Shown piece by piece: positions 10,880 to 25,229 of a stretch of 64,000 nt of DNA. A model generated the notes under the pieces. That model was not told the DNA's origin. It did no database searches and saw only the letters and a program-made list of their open reading frames with translations. How positions within the stretch are numbered: the first letter of the stretch is position 1; the number at the start of each line of letters is the position of its first letter. The position numbers and the translations under genes were made by a program. This DNA is from Epiperipatus broadwayi (taxonomy: Eukaryota > Onychophora > Udeonychophora > Euonychophora > Peripatidae), in assembly GCA_028023455.1 (NCBI GenBank), contig JAQFVV010006215.1:2118580-2182579 (forward strand). The letters run 5' to 3'.

Positions 10880-13800
10880 GTAAGAACAAAACTTTGACGG
10901 CTTGGCTTTGTATTTCAGTGATTAAGTAAGCTTTGCTAATATATCCTTTATCTCTTTTCTGAAAATTTACAAGTCTACCTTTGCTTAATTTTATTGATAT
11001 GCTGCTTTCTGTCACTTTATGATATGCTGCTTTCTGCTCCCTTTGTTTATTGCTATGCATCATGCTTTGTGATTCTGAAGTTTTAGTTTACATATAATTA
11101 AAATTTTGATATGTGTGATGTCTGACGATTGTGAAGAAATTGCTGAGGGAGATTGTGGGCATCTTGAGAATATTTTGTTTAAATATAATGTCCCACAGTT
11201 TTTAATAGCCTTATTTTACATATTTATATCTTCCCATTAATCATTTATTTCTCTTACATATATATGCATGTATATGATAAACTAACCCAACAATATTGTT
11301 TTTAATGACATTTATTTTGTTTTTCTTTATGATAGATTTATTGTTAAGTTTTAATTATTTGTAGATTTATTTTTAAATTAAAATTTTGCAACAAATAATT
11401 TAATTATAGAATTGTTTTTAATTAATATTGAACATTATTTATTTTTATTTTAAATTAAATCATTTTTCGCTTAGAAAATGAGTACTTTCATGATTGAAAA
11501 ACTAAACATGAATTTTTATTTTTATGTTATTGCAAAAAATAATAATTTCTCTACTATTCGAAGTTAATAGTATATAGAATTTCATTTCTCTTTCCATTAT
11601 TATTTAGATTAGAATTATTATTTCATTTTTTAATTACATAATTTCACCACAGTCTAGATTATAATTTTATTTATCTATTCAATTTTAATACACTTAATAC
11701 ATATTTCTATTATTTAATGCTAAGGAATTATACAAAGATTAATAAATATTTAATTGTTTAAATTGCCAAAGTATTCTCTTTATTTTAAGAAAAAACGAAA
11801 TTTCATAAAATTATATAATATTTCAAGTATTATCATCATGTAAGATTAATTTTAAAGAATAAAAAAAAATATTATTTCAATTTATAGTTATTTTTGATTA
11901 GTGGTGTTACTTTATTTTTGGTTTTGTTGAATCAGAAACTATATCATAGTAACCATTTGTAATAATTACATCAAGATGTACATTTACATCTATGTAAAAA
12001 AAAAAAAAGAGGATTTGCTAAAAATTCCAATCATAGAACAGTAGAATAAATGTGAATGCAAACATAAAGGTATTTTTGTCAGTTTTTAAATATTATTGAT
12101 AAAAATGTTACATGATTTTTCTACTTATTAACTTTTGATTTCAAAATGTAATATATTACAATAAACCATTTTTAATATTTGTATTAAAAATACTGTAAAA
12201 GCCTGTTTTATTTTTTTGTATTATGGTGAAAATTAGGATTGTCTTCGTTTTTTTGTGGAAGCTCTGTGCAAAATATAAGTATTGGGGCTAAAGAAACGCT
12301 ATAAATGTATGTTGTCTACATATATTAAATGAATATTAATTCATATATATTAAGTATAAAATGCATTTGTGTGTAATGAGAATTGAATATCACTAGATTT
12401 TTATTATGTATATAATGTGTAATCATTCTGTAATTAATTCCTCTGTGTGTGTATATACACTCATACACAATATATAATTTTGTTTGGTTAAAAAGGCTAT
12501 TGTAATTTAAATCTGATAAAAGATTATGATTAAAGTAGCAACTCTTAAAAGAAATTTTGTTCTGTTAGTTTGACAAAAGAGAGATGGTAAAAAAACAAAC
12601 AATTATTTAAATTAAGATCATGCAGAAGATTTATTTATAATATGATAGTAGTTTTAAATGTAGCTTGTGAAATCACTTTTAATATCACTGTGATAAACAG
12701 ATTTCATTATAAAATGCCCAGGCAGATTTTTTTTCTTTGCTTAAAGACAGTCACTTTAGTAACTTTAATTTATAAGTAACTCATTATTTTTAAATAATAA
12801 AAATAAGACAAAGAAAGGTCAACACTGCTGTGAGAAAATAAATATTAAATCTATAAAAATAATATAGGGCAGCCAAACCGAATTATTTAAGATAAAATAA
12901 TGGTAAGAAATAAAAAAAGTTATGCAGCAGTTTATCAGAAAAAAGTCCTTCCCAAAATTAAAATTCTAATTAAGAAGTATATATGATTTTTTAATTGTCA
13001 AAAGTCTAAAATTTTTATTTAAAAACATTGAAGATAAAAGTTATGAAAAATTGAACAATAAAAGTTGTACAGTGAACAGATTCATGACAATATTTAAAAT
13101 GTGACTACAATTATCAATTTGAAGCAAATTATGGTTATTAGTTTTTATTACATGCATTATAATAATGACAGTAATAAGCAATAATTTTGTTCAGTAAAAT
13201 GCCTGCAAGTGGAAAAAATAATTGGGATTTCACACAAAATATTTACCTTTTGTTTATGCAGATCACACATGCTATAACTCATAAACATTTTTTATATATG
13301 AATCCATCTTTATTCATTGCAAATTATAGTTTCATTCATAAATTATTCTGATGCGCCTTTAATCCTCAGACTGAATATTTAAAACCATCTTTGAATAAGG
13401 TATATTTATATAAACTCATAATGCAGAAAATACTTATTGTTACTTAAACCATATGTTCATCCAATGAAATCCATAGATTTAATAGTATGTATATATATTA
13501 TGTTTTTATTCGTGCAGTTGTTCTTGCATAAGTATAAATAAGTGATACTTATAAAGTAAATAAATTTGGGAATATTCATAACCATTTCCTTAATTAAACC
13601 AATAGTCCGTTCCTTTCTTTTAATATACTGTCATTGAAGTTGTTATATTAATGCACTTAAATAAATTTTTGTTATTTCTGTGTCACCCCCCCCCCCCCAA
13701 TCTCTCCCTGCTTGTTCTAATGTTTTATTTTTATTTCAAAAATCATTTATATTAAGTTAGTAATTATTTTTTATAAATTATATCCAAGTATTTATATTTC

Positions 13801-14496
13801 TTCATTGCTGAATGCTTAAAAGATATTTTGATATTTATATTGAATAAATAATATTGTCATTAAAAATTCGATAACTCAGTAATACTTTTATTGAAATCTT
13901 CTAAAACTTTTTTTTTTATTATTACACTCATAATTTAATATAACTTAATTTAACAAAATATTACAATAACTTTTTATCAGGACCCTTAGTTTGTTTTTTA
14001 TAAAGATGGTTGATTGCAATATATAAATAATTATGTATATATTTTGAAATATTGAGTGGTATATTAATTTAATTTTTTTTTAATGACTAATGTTTTATTT
14101 GAAATATAAAATTAAAACTAATACAATAAAATAATTACATTTATTTCACACTTGTTAAAACTTAAATTTTTTAATCTTTTAATAAATGTTAAAACAAATC
14201 TATTTGTTATAATTAAAAAATTGGTAAAACCATTAATACAGTAATTCATATTCTGACAGCTTTTTAAATCTGGACATAATTATTCTAAGAGTTGTGTTTC
14301 TACTTGTCTTTTTGACAGTTTACTATAAAATAAATTTCATTAAAAATATTTAATGTAATTAATATCTCCACAAGCTAAAAAAAAGTTATTTCATAATTGA
14401 TAAATCTTAAAAGAATATTGTCAGTACTAAATGAAAAGAAAAAACAAATCATTAAATAAACTTCTTGATAAGCATTTTATAATAAAAAATGGAGCT

Positions 14497-14527
<31 letters not shown>

Positions 14528-17500
14528 TAAGCAATAAATGGAAGGTGTTTTTTTGATTACTATAAGGTGCTATACAAAATTAATTTAATATACTATTGCT
14601 GTTATTTATTTATATTTAGCATAGTCATACTTCATTTTTCAACTAGGACACGCCTGAAAGTCAAAAATGGAGTAATGCCAAAACATAACTTTTATTTAGC
14701 TTATCAATTTTATTTGGCTAATCAAAAGCAGAAATAACTAACTTATATAACATAGTCTTATATATAAAATATTAAAAATAATCTTCAAGAATAAATATTC
14801 AATACTCTTTTATGCATTACAATATTTTGTATAATTTCAAACTGATATTTTTGATTATTCATTTTCCTTAAGATTATAAATAGGCATTTGCATATAAGTA
14901 ATATTATAAAATATTATTATACATATAAAACAATTTATAAAAAATTTAATTTAATTAGTTCAAATTTGGTTTTTATATTAATTAGAAACTTTTATGTTTA
15001 AATTTACATGTAATGCCTTATGTAAAATTTGTTCCTTATATATAGAACTTTTATATATTATATTATTTTTAAAAAATCATTTATAAAGGAATAAGATTTA
15101 TATAATAGTAAAAGTGGATTAGGCACTAGAAAAGTAATATAAATATTATAATTAGTTGTTTTATGTATATATTATTTTTTAATGGTAATATTTATATGTA
15201 TTATATATTTACTCTGAAGAACATTGTTGGATAGTTGAAATTGTCATTTAATTTGGAGTATAAATAAAATAGTATAATAGAGCTGAGAACTACACTATAT
15301 TTTGTTGCAAGACATCCATGCTCAATGTATATAGTATATAATAGCTTCCTTTTTTGTTGATAAGCATTGATTAGAATAGAATATGTATTGTTTATTGAAC
15401 TGCAAGTGTATAGTACTTTTCAACACATGTATATATAAATTAAAATTATAGTATAAACAAAATTTTAAAAAAAATAATGATATATTTATTAATAATAAAT
15501 TGAGTGAATATTTTATTTTACTGAATGTGTGATCACTCATGCTTGTTCTGAAGCAATAAGAATAAGAAGAAAAAAAATTCCTATCTTTTTTTCCCCAATA
15601 ACTTTTTACTCTTCTAGAAAGAAATAATAGACTGATCTCTTTATCAAGAAATTACATCTCTAACTATGCTAATGTTTTAAAATCAATATTAACTTTAAAT
15701 ATGCTTTAAATTTTGTAAAACTTTTACTCTTAGAAAACATTTTTTAAATGAAATATTGCACATCAAATTTCGAAAAGATAATGAAGAATAAAATATATGT
15801 GCTTTCAATATAAAACTGGAAAAAGTTTATTAATACATGTAATCTGTACACACTCTGCTCAGAGAAGGAAAAATGACTGCCAAATATTACAATTTATATA
15901 TTTTAATGATTTTTTTGATGGTTTATTTACATTTTTGTTTGTTTACATTTTTTTTTTTTTTTTGGCTAGCATATAAATGAAGTCATGTAATTTGATTTAG
16001 CATAGTTTGCACTGTTTTATATATGTAAAAGGGTTATTTTTTTATATTACTATTTAATAAATACTATAAATTAATAAAAAAAAATTTCTTCATATTTAGA
16101 ATTCATTACGATTATGTAATTAATGCACAAAAATTATATTTTTTAAATCTGTACAAGCATTGATTAGAAGCAGTATCTATTTAAACTTATAAAAAGATTT
16201 CATTTAAAATTATTAAATTTATTGTGTTTTTATTTTATAAATTATTATAATTACAAAATTAAATATGGGTACATGCTTTCTAATCACAAAAATAACTATG
16301 AGTACTAGTATTATATTTTTTATTACAAAATATCTAAATTGTTTTTAATAAAATCACAAAAAATTCTTTACTATATTAAATAGCTTATCAATAAAGACAA
16401 ATATACAATTTCAAAAAATGTTGTATAGTGATTTCTTTTCATAAGACTGTAAAAGAAAGTATATAGTAAATAGAATTAATATTGTAAGTTAAATGAAACC
16501 AGAGGAAAACATATGGATTAAATTTTAAATTGTTCAAAGAGTAAAGTATCAGAAGTCAATTGAAATACATCTTCATTTGTTTAAATTTTTATTGTAAATG
16601 GATGCTTTAAAGCTGGGAGGTTTATAATGAGTAGTTAATATAACTGTTTTGTTGAATCTAAGAAGACTAGGGATTCAAGAATAGTATGTTAATGGTATTG
16701 AACTTGTATAAGTTACTACAAAATTTTTATCACGCAATAAATATTAAAAAAAAAACACAAATTAATTTGCAACTTGTAATTACAGCAGGCGTCCTCCTGT
16801 ATCTATGGCATTTGATGATGAAATTCATTGTTATTAATGAACCATATAGAATTTCATTTTTAACATAAAGTGTAAAGTTTTTATCATGTATATATAATAT
16901 GAACAAAATAAAACATGGATTTTAAATAAGGAAGTAAAAAGAGTAGAGGTTAATTGATAGAAAGAAATTATTGTTTTGATTTATTGTTTAATTATTTTAG
17001 TATAAAAATAAGCATATAAAGTAATGAAATGGTTAATAATAATCAAAGGATTTATTGCTCAAGAAATCATGAAAAGTTCAAGTACTGGAAGTGATAACTG
17101 GAATTGCAATCCATGGATTTGAGTTTCAGAATCCACTATTCTTTCATTGCATTAAACCATGCAGGGCAAAGATTGATTTGTTGCTTAGAAATTTAAGGAA
17201 GTTCAAGTATCAGAAATGAAAGCGTTGGGGCCCCAATTTATGGACCTTGAAGTCCAAAGTCTGCCATTCTACTGCCGTACCAAAAAGTGCAGAGCAAAGG
17301 AAAAATCAAATAGTTGACTGCTTGGGAGTTCACAATCTCAACACTGGGTAGAAATGAGCTGTAATCCATGGATTTTGAGTTTCACAGTATAATATTAACA
17401 CTGCATCAAATTATGCAATGAAAAATAATTGATTGATAAGAAGTTTAGGTCGCAAAATTTGCTACTATGCCACAGAACTTTTAATTATTGAAGTAATGAA

Positions 17501-18604
17501 GAAAACTAAATAAAAATTATATAGAAATCAATAATTTTTTTTTTTTCTGCAAATATTTATTGAATATATTTATAGGCTTAATGCAAATGATTGGATTGCA
17601 AAAATTATATTAAACTAATAAGTTAAGAATAAAATTTATTACGATAAGCATAGTTCTATTAATGTAGCCATTAAATCATTAATGTACTTTGATATCATTT
17701 GACAGATTAAATTACAAAGGGTTTTGAGTCATAATCATTTAAATAGTCAGTCATTCATTTCAGAATCAATATAAATTCATAAGTGATAATCACAGTTAAA
17801 TTGTGCTAAGAAAATTTTCAACAGATATTCTTTGCTGTTATCATAATTTATCGCAACTGGATTAGTGACTTAACTCCAGCATTACTAAAGTAATTAGAGA
17901 TACTAAGCAATTTTCAGAAGTGTTTTGGTAATTATGTATAATTGGTTAGCTCTAGAATTAATATAAATGAGTTTACAAGCAGTTCTATAGAATGTTTGGC
18001 TGCTTTAATCACTTCATTTTTAACACTTGTGAATTTGTTTATGAGATTTTCAAAATTCTGGTTTATCATAATTTGATTTGGTAGAGAAATCAATGTTTTT
18101 TGCCTAACTATTAAACTTTTATTTTTAAATATAAACAAGATTCAAGAAAGTATTCATATTATTTTTAATAATATTGTATGTGATAAGTATTTAATTATAT
18201 GGTTTCAAATACAGCTTTAAGTATGATTATTCTATTTCCATACTTTTTCTTTTGTTCATTTATATATATATTTTGAGATATTTTTATATTATTATCTATA
18301 CTCTTATCTCTTCAAAATGTTTTATATTTTTATTTTTATCCAATTCTTTCTTCATCTTTTTTTTTTTTAAAAAAATCATTTTATCTTTGAATTCCTTATT
18401 TATTAATTTTGTTTCTACTTTATTTTTAATTTTATTATTGTTGATTCAATAAAATGACATTATTTTTGTAACAGGGAGACCACTTTTAAATTAGTTAAAA
18501 TAATGTTATATAAATTTGCAGACAATTTTTTGGTGTAAATTATTAGCAAATTTAAAAGTATAATTGCATAAGAAAATTTTTATTTTTTATTTTTTTTAAT
18601 TTAG
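10880..18604 (+). other. KAT6 intron, 7.7 kb, AT-rich
   Basis: The intron has a GTAAGA donor and a TTTAG acceptor. The sequence is very AT-rich with many homopolymers. The only structures seen are a poly-C tract at about 13686, a TG/G run at about 14500-14525 and the degenerate repeat at 17065-17420. Short open frames here (for example 15322-15540 on the reverse strand) look like chance. Confidence 0.85.
17065..17420 (+). repeat. Three degenerate direct repeat units
   Basis: Units starting near 17070, 17200 and 17310 share the order GTTCAAGTA..., CAATCCATGGATTT, GAGTTTCA, and a C-rich stretch ending in a run such as TGCAGGGCAAAG or TGCAGAGCAAAG. They are diverged copies of about 120-130 bp. 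Origin unknown; I see no clear polymerase III boxes. Confidence 0.5.
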
Positions 18605-18696
18605 GTTCATCTTCACCACCAAAAAATCAGCTTCCTCATGGAGTTACAGATAAAGATATGGATTTGTTTAAAAGAGCTCAAGAAAAAGGATTACTG
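18605..18696 (+). CDS. KAT6: KAT6 exon: pre-MYST segment
   Basis: The acceptor is a T-rich tract ending TTTAG and the donor is GTAAGC. The first two bases complete a Gly codon split from the previous exon. The exon then encodes SSSPPKNQLPHGVTDKDMDL and FKRAQEKGLL and ends in phase 0. The T-D-K-D-M-D-L-F pattern matches the helix that immediately precedes the MYST domain in KAT6A/B. The exon is only 92 bp and sits between a 7.7 kb and a 32.6 kb intron. Its identity comes from exact frame continuity with both neighbouring exons. Confidence 0.92.
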
Positions 18697-18939
18697 GTAA
18701 GCTAATTACTATTATAAAATAATACCATTTTATAATGAAATAACAGTGACTCTTTGGGTTTACATATATGAATAAAAGTACAGAGAAAAAAAAGTATTAA
18801 TATATTCCAAATATGTATTCAGCACATTTATTCCAAATAATTAATTTCCACTTAATAAAAAAATACATCAGGATTTTTAACTATTGTTACTCCATTATAA
18901 AATCAAGGTTTTTTTCTATTCATTTTAACAATCTTTCTC

Positions 18940-20870
18940 ATCTCATTCATTTTTCTCACAGGTAGTCTTATTCTAGATCTTTTAAAATTTCTTGAAATCC
19001 AATTTTAAGACTTCAGCTGTCAGTCTTGTATTAATATATCAATCCAACGCTTTAATTTTCTCAATATTATTGCTGATGAATTAGTTTTTTCCTCACATTC
19101 ACTTCCTTTTGATCTTGTAATTCTCGATATATATCTTTCCATATTTAGGTATGTGATTTGAAGTCTCTTATTGCTCTTCTATTAAATGTAGAAGTTTCTA
19201 ATTTATATAAGTATGTACTGATAAAACACACATTTATTAAAAATCTTTCTCTTCAAGAAGATAGGTATATTTCCTTTTAATAATAAATTATTTCTATCGT
19301 AGGAGCTCCATCCAAGTTTAATGTCTAATTTATGTTACTATCTGCATTAACATTTTAACCAAGGTATTTATAGTTGGCAACCATTTCTGTTTCATTATTT
19401 ATTATCCATCTTTATTTTCTTCTTTGCAAAATCATTGAACATTACTTTTAATTTTTTTAATATTTATCTTTAGTCCCATTTTTTTGATTTCATCTGTGAT
19501 AGCTTTTATAACATTTCTTGAAGCTGAAATAATCGCATTATTTGCAAAAACTAGTTGACTTAAATAAACCCCATTTATTTTTATTTATTCAGTCTTTTAT
19601 TTTAATCCACAGCATATAGCCTAATGATATTTTTTTGCATTTTGATAAATAACTATAGAATTAAACTATCCTGGATCTATATCTGAGTTTTGAAAATTTT
19701 AATCATTACCAAAATTAATTCTTATTATAACTTCTCTTACTACTTGTATGTGATCTACAATGCTATAATCAATTTTAAATCTAGTTTTTTTTTTTAGTTG
19801 GTGTGAATTCAACATTTTTATAGATAAGTTGTAACGATCATAATAAAGTTCTTGCATAAATTTGTCAGAGGACTCAGAGGTCTGAAAGTTTTAATATTTT
19901 TTTATTATTTTTTTTAAATATCATTATTGCATTTTCCTATTATCTGGTCCATTTTTATAATTTAGACACTTGACTATAGCTTTGTGAACAATTTGTGTAT
20001 CTTTTCACTTGCTTTTTAAAATATCTAATAACTCCATTTTCCTGAGATTTTAACATTTTTCAAAAATTACTTTCAGTTAAAATGTTTGGAATTTTTAAAG
20101 ATGGTATCATAATTGTAGAGACTATATTTATTTATAGTCTGTTTTTTCCAGATTTTTTTAAAAAGCATTTTATGATGTTATTCATCTTTTTAGTAATAGA
20201 GATATCTTTTCATATTGCCAAATTAATTTTCCATCTAATACCAAAACGTTTTTTGCCCTTTTTTTTCTTAATATTATTATTAATTCTTTCTCATACTGTT
20301 ACAAAATTCTTAATTCATAAAAGTCATTTGTAAATATTTTTTTCTTGCCTTGACTGTAAATTTAGTAGGGAATCACTTTTATATACCAATCCACGTAGTA
20401 GACTATCAATTACCCTTTTTATTGATGTTATGTGTGTGCCAGCTTCAAAGTTTCCTAATATTCTAAAATGATTTGAAGTATTTCTTAAGGTTATGGATTA
20501 TAATTTAATAATACTGCTTTATTAAAATTTTACTTTTTATTTTTTTAATTTTACATTAACATCCATTAATTGGTGATTATTTCTTGTTTTGTATCTATTA
20601 AGCTCATTTTAATCTTGAAAATTTTTTTTTTGTAAATCCAGAATATAATAAAACTGCGATATCTTTATTGGATATTTTCATATATTTTTGGGTTTTTAAT
20701 CAAAGAAATAATATATACCTAAATTTATGTTTTTCTACAAATTCTAGATGTCTATTTCTGCTCAATTCTATTTGCATAACCAAATTTACCTATAAAATGT
20801 TCATCTTTCAGTTGTGTAATCGTTTTTCCATTGTAACATTAAATTTCAACACATATTTATTTCCAAGCTG
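18940..20870 (-). pseudogene. Old degraded copy of the RTE-type LINE
   Basis: Collinear with the LINE at 27283-30247 in the same antisense orientation, at lower identity. For example 19130-19300 matches 27600-27780, the end of the reverse transcriptase module. 20080-20260 matches the linker around 28940-29010. 20560-20860 matches the endonuclease end around 29470-29760. No frame stays open. Open frames in this region on the + strand (20082-20333, 20668-20871) are antisense shadows of it. Confidence 0.75.
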
Positions 20871-21138
20871 ATTCAAAATATTTTGATCATATATATTATT
20901 TTTCTCTCACATGCTCCTATTTTAATGCTAAAATTTAGCTTGTTTGATTATAATTTAATTAATGATTAATCAGATGATTAAATTTAATGGAATCCAATGT
21001 TCAGTATATTTTTAGAATTGCAGTGAATTTTACTGCATCACTGCCTGTTTGTTATTTCATTTACACTTCCAAAAAAAAAAAAAAAATTGTGAAAGAACAA
21101 AAAATATATAAATGAAACAAAATTTTAATTGTTTAGTT

Positions 21139-21573
21139 CAACAGTTAGCAAACTGCAGCTCGCGAGTCAAATGTGGCTCTTTGATCCTAATCTCGTGGCT
21201 CTTTATCATGATAAACATAAACACATTTTTTTATTTCTCTTGGTTTTGTAAATAAATATTTTGATGACTCCAGGATAAGAAAAATGCTCATTGCAATGGT
21301 ATTTCTTGAATTCAGCCTTTTTGTTTTCAGTTAACTATTTTTGAGAGAATTTTTGTTAGGATGTATACAGAATTTTTGTTCTATTACTAAAATAAATGTT
21401 CATTAATACTCATAGCCATTCATAAATTCATCTTTTTCATGAATATATTTGTCATCTCTTTCCTTGCAGCTCTTTAATGGGTGGAGGAGGAGGGATACCT
21501 CTTTCCTTGTGGGTTTTTAATGGATGGGAAGGGAACAAAATGGCTCTTCATGTAAAACGTTTGGCTACCCCTG
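21139..21573. mobile_element. hAT-like non-autonomous element
   Basis: Starts CAACAGTTAGCAAACTGCAG and ends, reverse complemented, CAGGGGTAGCCAAACG. The interior has GTGGCTCTTT repeats near both ends. The flanks GTTTAGTT (21131-21138) and GTGTAATT (21574-21581) agree at 6 of 8 positions, fitting an old 8-bp target duplication. No transposase frame. Confidence 0.6.
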
Positions 21574-21599
21574 GTGTAATTAATCTTGCAGCTGCGTAC

Positions 21600-24500
21600 C
21601 TATGAAAAATTTTCTCCCTTCCCCCTCCCGCACGGAGCATTAAAATGAAAAATGCTGATAATACAGTACATTTTTAAAAAAAAAAAACCTCTGACTTTCA
21701 GCATGATAACGACTGAAGAGTATAATAATTAATAGATTAATACTAATTAAATATAGATAATAAAAGTAGCTATAAAATACGAAAACAGAAATTGGTGTAT
21801 GACTAACAGATACCCCCCCCCCACGGAGCATTAAAATTAAAAAATGGCGGTATTATAGTACGTTTTAAATAAAATTTCTCTCACTTTCAACACTATAATG
21901 ACTGTAGACTATAATAATTAACAGAATAATACTAATTAAATATAGATAATAAAAGTAGCTATAAAATACAAGAGCAGAAATTGCTGTGTGACTAATGGAA
22001 AAATGGCGGTATTACGTCTCCCGCTTTTTTTAGCAGTAAAACGAAAATGTTGATGACTGAGTACTTGTAAATTTCATCAATATTTAAAAAATAAGACTAT
22101 TTTTGCAAACATGCCTGTGCATTATCTAACAACAGATATTATTATCATTTTATTAAGTTCTAAATTGGATCCGTAACATCCAAAAAAATCCAAGTACTCA
22201 CACACACAAAAACCACAAATACATATTTTAAAAAAAGTACTTACAAAAGATAAACATCATGGGCAATTTGAAAGTAGGCATAAAGAACATTCAATCTTGA
22301 AGACTTTGAATGAAAGTTATTTGGAGAAGATTGTTGAAACATTGCAGATCATTATAAAAAGATTGACTTGAAAGCGAAATCAAAATTCAAACTATGAGGC
22401 ATCAAAAAGCAGTAGTAACGTGGAATATTTTTTAAAAGTACACACACAGGTCAAAAACATCGCTCAAAATACATAAGTTTTAAAAAACTACACACACACA
22501 TATCAAAAACAATTGTAACGATATTAAATAACTAAATTTTACATTAAACTGTTCCAAGTCAATCGTAGCATAATTCATATATTTTCAAACAAAGATAAAA
22601 CAGAATAGCTATAATTATCTCAAGTGAGTTTCATTTAGTTTAGATGAATTTAAAGTTATATAAGATCGAGCAAAACAAACAGTAAACTTACAAGATTAGA
22701 TTTAAGAAATTTATTTTTCTCTCAATTATCTGAATTATACTAATTTTTTTTAACAAAGACAGTGAATCATACTATTGTATTCAGCTGCATAAAAAATAAA
22801 TCCATATTAAACACCATCAAATGTGAAAAGTCTATTACATCATATTTCTTTCTTAGAAATTTATAGTATAGCGTGCCGCATTTTTTTAATGTCCTATTTT
22901 TTGTGACCATTTTTTCAACACAATGATTTAGAAAATCGGTGTGGCACTGGTTAACGCTTTTGTTGCATTAATTATAGTTGCATTTTTGATTTCAATTTTT
23001 TAAATAATAAAGTTTTGAAAATAATTGCGAAATTTAACATTATGATTATTTAAGTTCAAATTCGCAATTGAATTTGAGAAAACTATACAAAGCATAGGTA
23101 AACATATTACGTACTTTTTTTTTATTATTAATACTAACATTTTCTTAAAATGTACAAAGATTTTTGCTATCAGATATTTATATTTTTATTTCTTGGTGCA
23201 TATTCGCGCCCCATTAAAAATTTAACGCGACTAACGGTGGTATATAGTAATCACTCCAAATATGTAAGTGTGCTCAACATACATTCCTATTACATGAGCT
23301 TTGTGTTTTGTTTTAATATATTACCATTATTGCATACTGAAAAGGTATAGTAAAGTATATTTGCATGTATGTGTGTCTATATAGGTATAGCATACATTAA
23401 CTGTAGTGTCTCTCCTGTATTTATGTTTGAGTATGTATATTAATTAACTTTAAACCTATCCTGATATTGTTATATGAAATATAGGCGTGTGTGTGTGCGT
23501 ATTCATTATTATGTATACATATGTGAAATGAGCGTCGATGCACATAAAAGTTATAATTTGTAAAATTAAATCTAAGGTAAACCTTGTATGTGTAACGGGA
23601 ACATACATATATATGTGAAAGGCCTAGTAATGTTAATAGATTTCAGATCATTAGAATTCTTTGAGTTTATTTTAGAATTAAATTATTATAGGCTGATGTG
23701 TAAATTAATCTTATTTTTACATGTGTTAAGTTATTCAGGAGTTCTAAAGTTTGTTTTCTAAAATCCTTTCACTGAATCTTGACCTAATTAGTGCTTTAAA
23801 AAAAAAAAAAGACAGGTAAAAGGAAAAATTACAGGTTGCGAATCTATTTTAAAATCAACCTCACTTAAAAAAATCTTGGAACTGCCTTCAAAACTTGATA
23901 ACTCAGCAGGATTCACTGTCTTTGCTAAAAAAAAATAAAAATAGTGTTAATCAATTGGAATTGCCTTCAAAACTTAATAACTCAGCAGGATTCTTTGCTT
24001 AAAAAAAAAAAAAAAAATAGTGTTAATCAAAAAAAAAAAATAGTCTTAATCAGATAATTGAGAGAAAAATAAATTTCTTAAATCTAATCTTGTAAGTTTA
24101 CCGTTTGTTTTGCTCGATCTTATATAACTTTAAATTCATCTAAACTAAATGAAACTCACTTGAGATAATTATAACTATTTTGTTTTATCTTTGTTTGAAA
24201 ATATATGAATTATTCTACAATTGATTTGGAACAGTTTAATGTAAAATTTAGTTATTTAATATCGTTACAATTGTTTTTGATATGTGTGTGTGTAGTTTTT
24301 TAAAATTTATGTATTTTGAGCGATGTTTTTGACCTTTGTGTGTACTTTTAAAAAATATTCCACATTACTACTGCTTTTTGATGCCTCAAAGTTTGAATTT
24401 TGATTTCACTTTGAAGTCAATCTTTTTATAATGATCTGCAATGTTTCAACAAGCTTCTCCAAATAACTTTCTTGCAAATTGCCCATGATGTCTATCTTTT

Positions 24501-24950
24501 GTAAGTACTTTTTTTTAAATAAGTATTTGTGGTTTTTGTGTGTGTGTACTTGGATTTTTTTGGATGTTACGGATCCAATTTAGAACTTAATAAAATGATA
24601 ATAATATCTGTTGTTAGATAATGCACAGGCATGTTTCCAAAATTGTCTTATTTTTTAAATATTGATGAAATTTACAAAGTGCTCAATCATCAATATTTTC
24701 GTTTTAATGCTAAAAGAAACGGGAGACATAATATCGCCATTTTTCCATTAGTCACACACCAATTTCTGTTTTCGTATTTTATAGCTACTTTTATTATCTA
24801 TATTTAATTAGTATTAATCTATTAATTATTATACTCTTCAATCGTTATCGTATTGAAAGTCAGAGATTTTTTGTACTGTATTATCAGCATTTTTCATTTT
24901 AATGCTCCGTGCGGGAGGGGGAAGGGAGAGAATTTTTTTTTAAAAAATGT
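21600..24950. repeat. Large foldback (inverted repeat) element, about 3.35 kb
   Basis: The left arm (21600-22765) reads as the reverse complement of the right arm (about 23905-24950). Outer edges are CTCCCGCACGGAGCATTAAA and its complement near 24900-24925. Inner matches include CAAAGACAGTGAATC (22755) against GATTCACTGTCTTTG (23909). The left arm has an internal direct duplication of about 200 bp (21620-21830 and 21822-22010). The right arm has a short tandem duplication at 23880-24050. The central 22790-23890 is unpaired AT-rich sequence without a recognisable gene. Confidence 0.85.
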
Positions 24951-25019
24951 ACTCTATTATTACTCTGTATTTAAGGTTTTGCAATTTATTTATTTTTTCA
25001 GCAATTTGTAATTTTTTTT

Positions 25020-25215
25020 TTTTCGCGATGATTTCAGCCGTTTTATATATATTTTTTTTTCCCTGTTGAAGATTTCAGCCGTTTTATAATTATTATTTTT
25101 TTGTCGATCGACGATTTCATCCATTATTTTATAATTTTTTTTTTTCTGTCGATGATTTCAGCCGTTTAATAATTATTGTTTTTTTGTCGATCGACAATTT
25201 CATCCATTTTTGAAT
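25020..25215. repeat. Short tandem repeats, unit about 55-60 bp
   Basis: Four units alternate GATTTCAGCCGTTTTATA with GTCGATCGACGATTTCATCC and T-rich spacers. Confidence 0.7.
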
Positions 25216-25229
25216 AGAAATTTATCACT

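Noticed and set aside
10560-11063. 167-codon reverse-strand open frame
   Set aside because: Antisense of the KAT6 exon. Its composition comes from the Ser/Thr/Pro/Gln-rich codons on the other strand.
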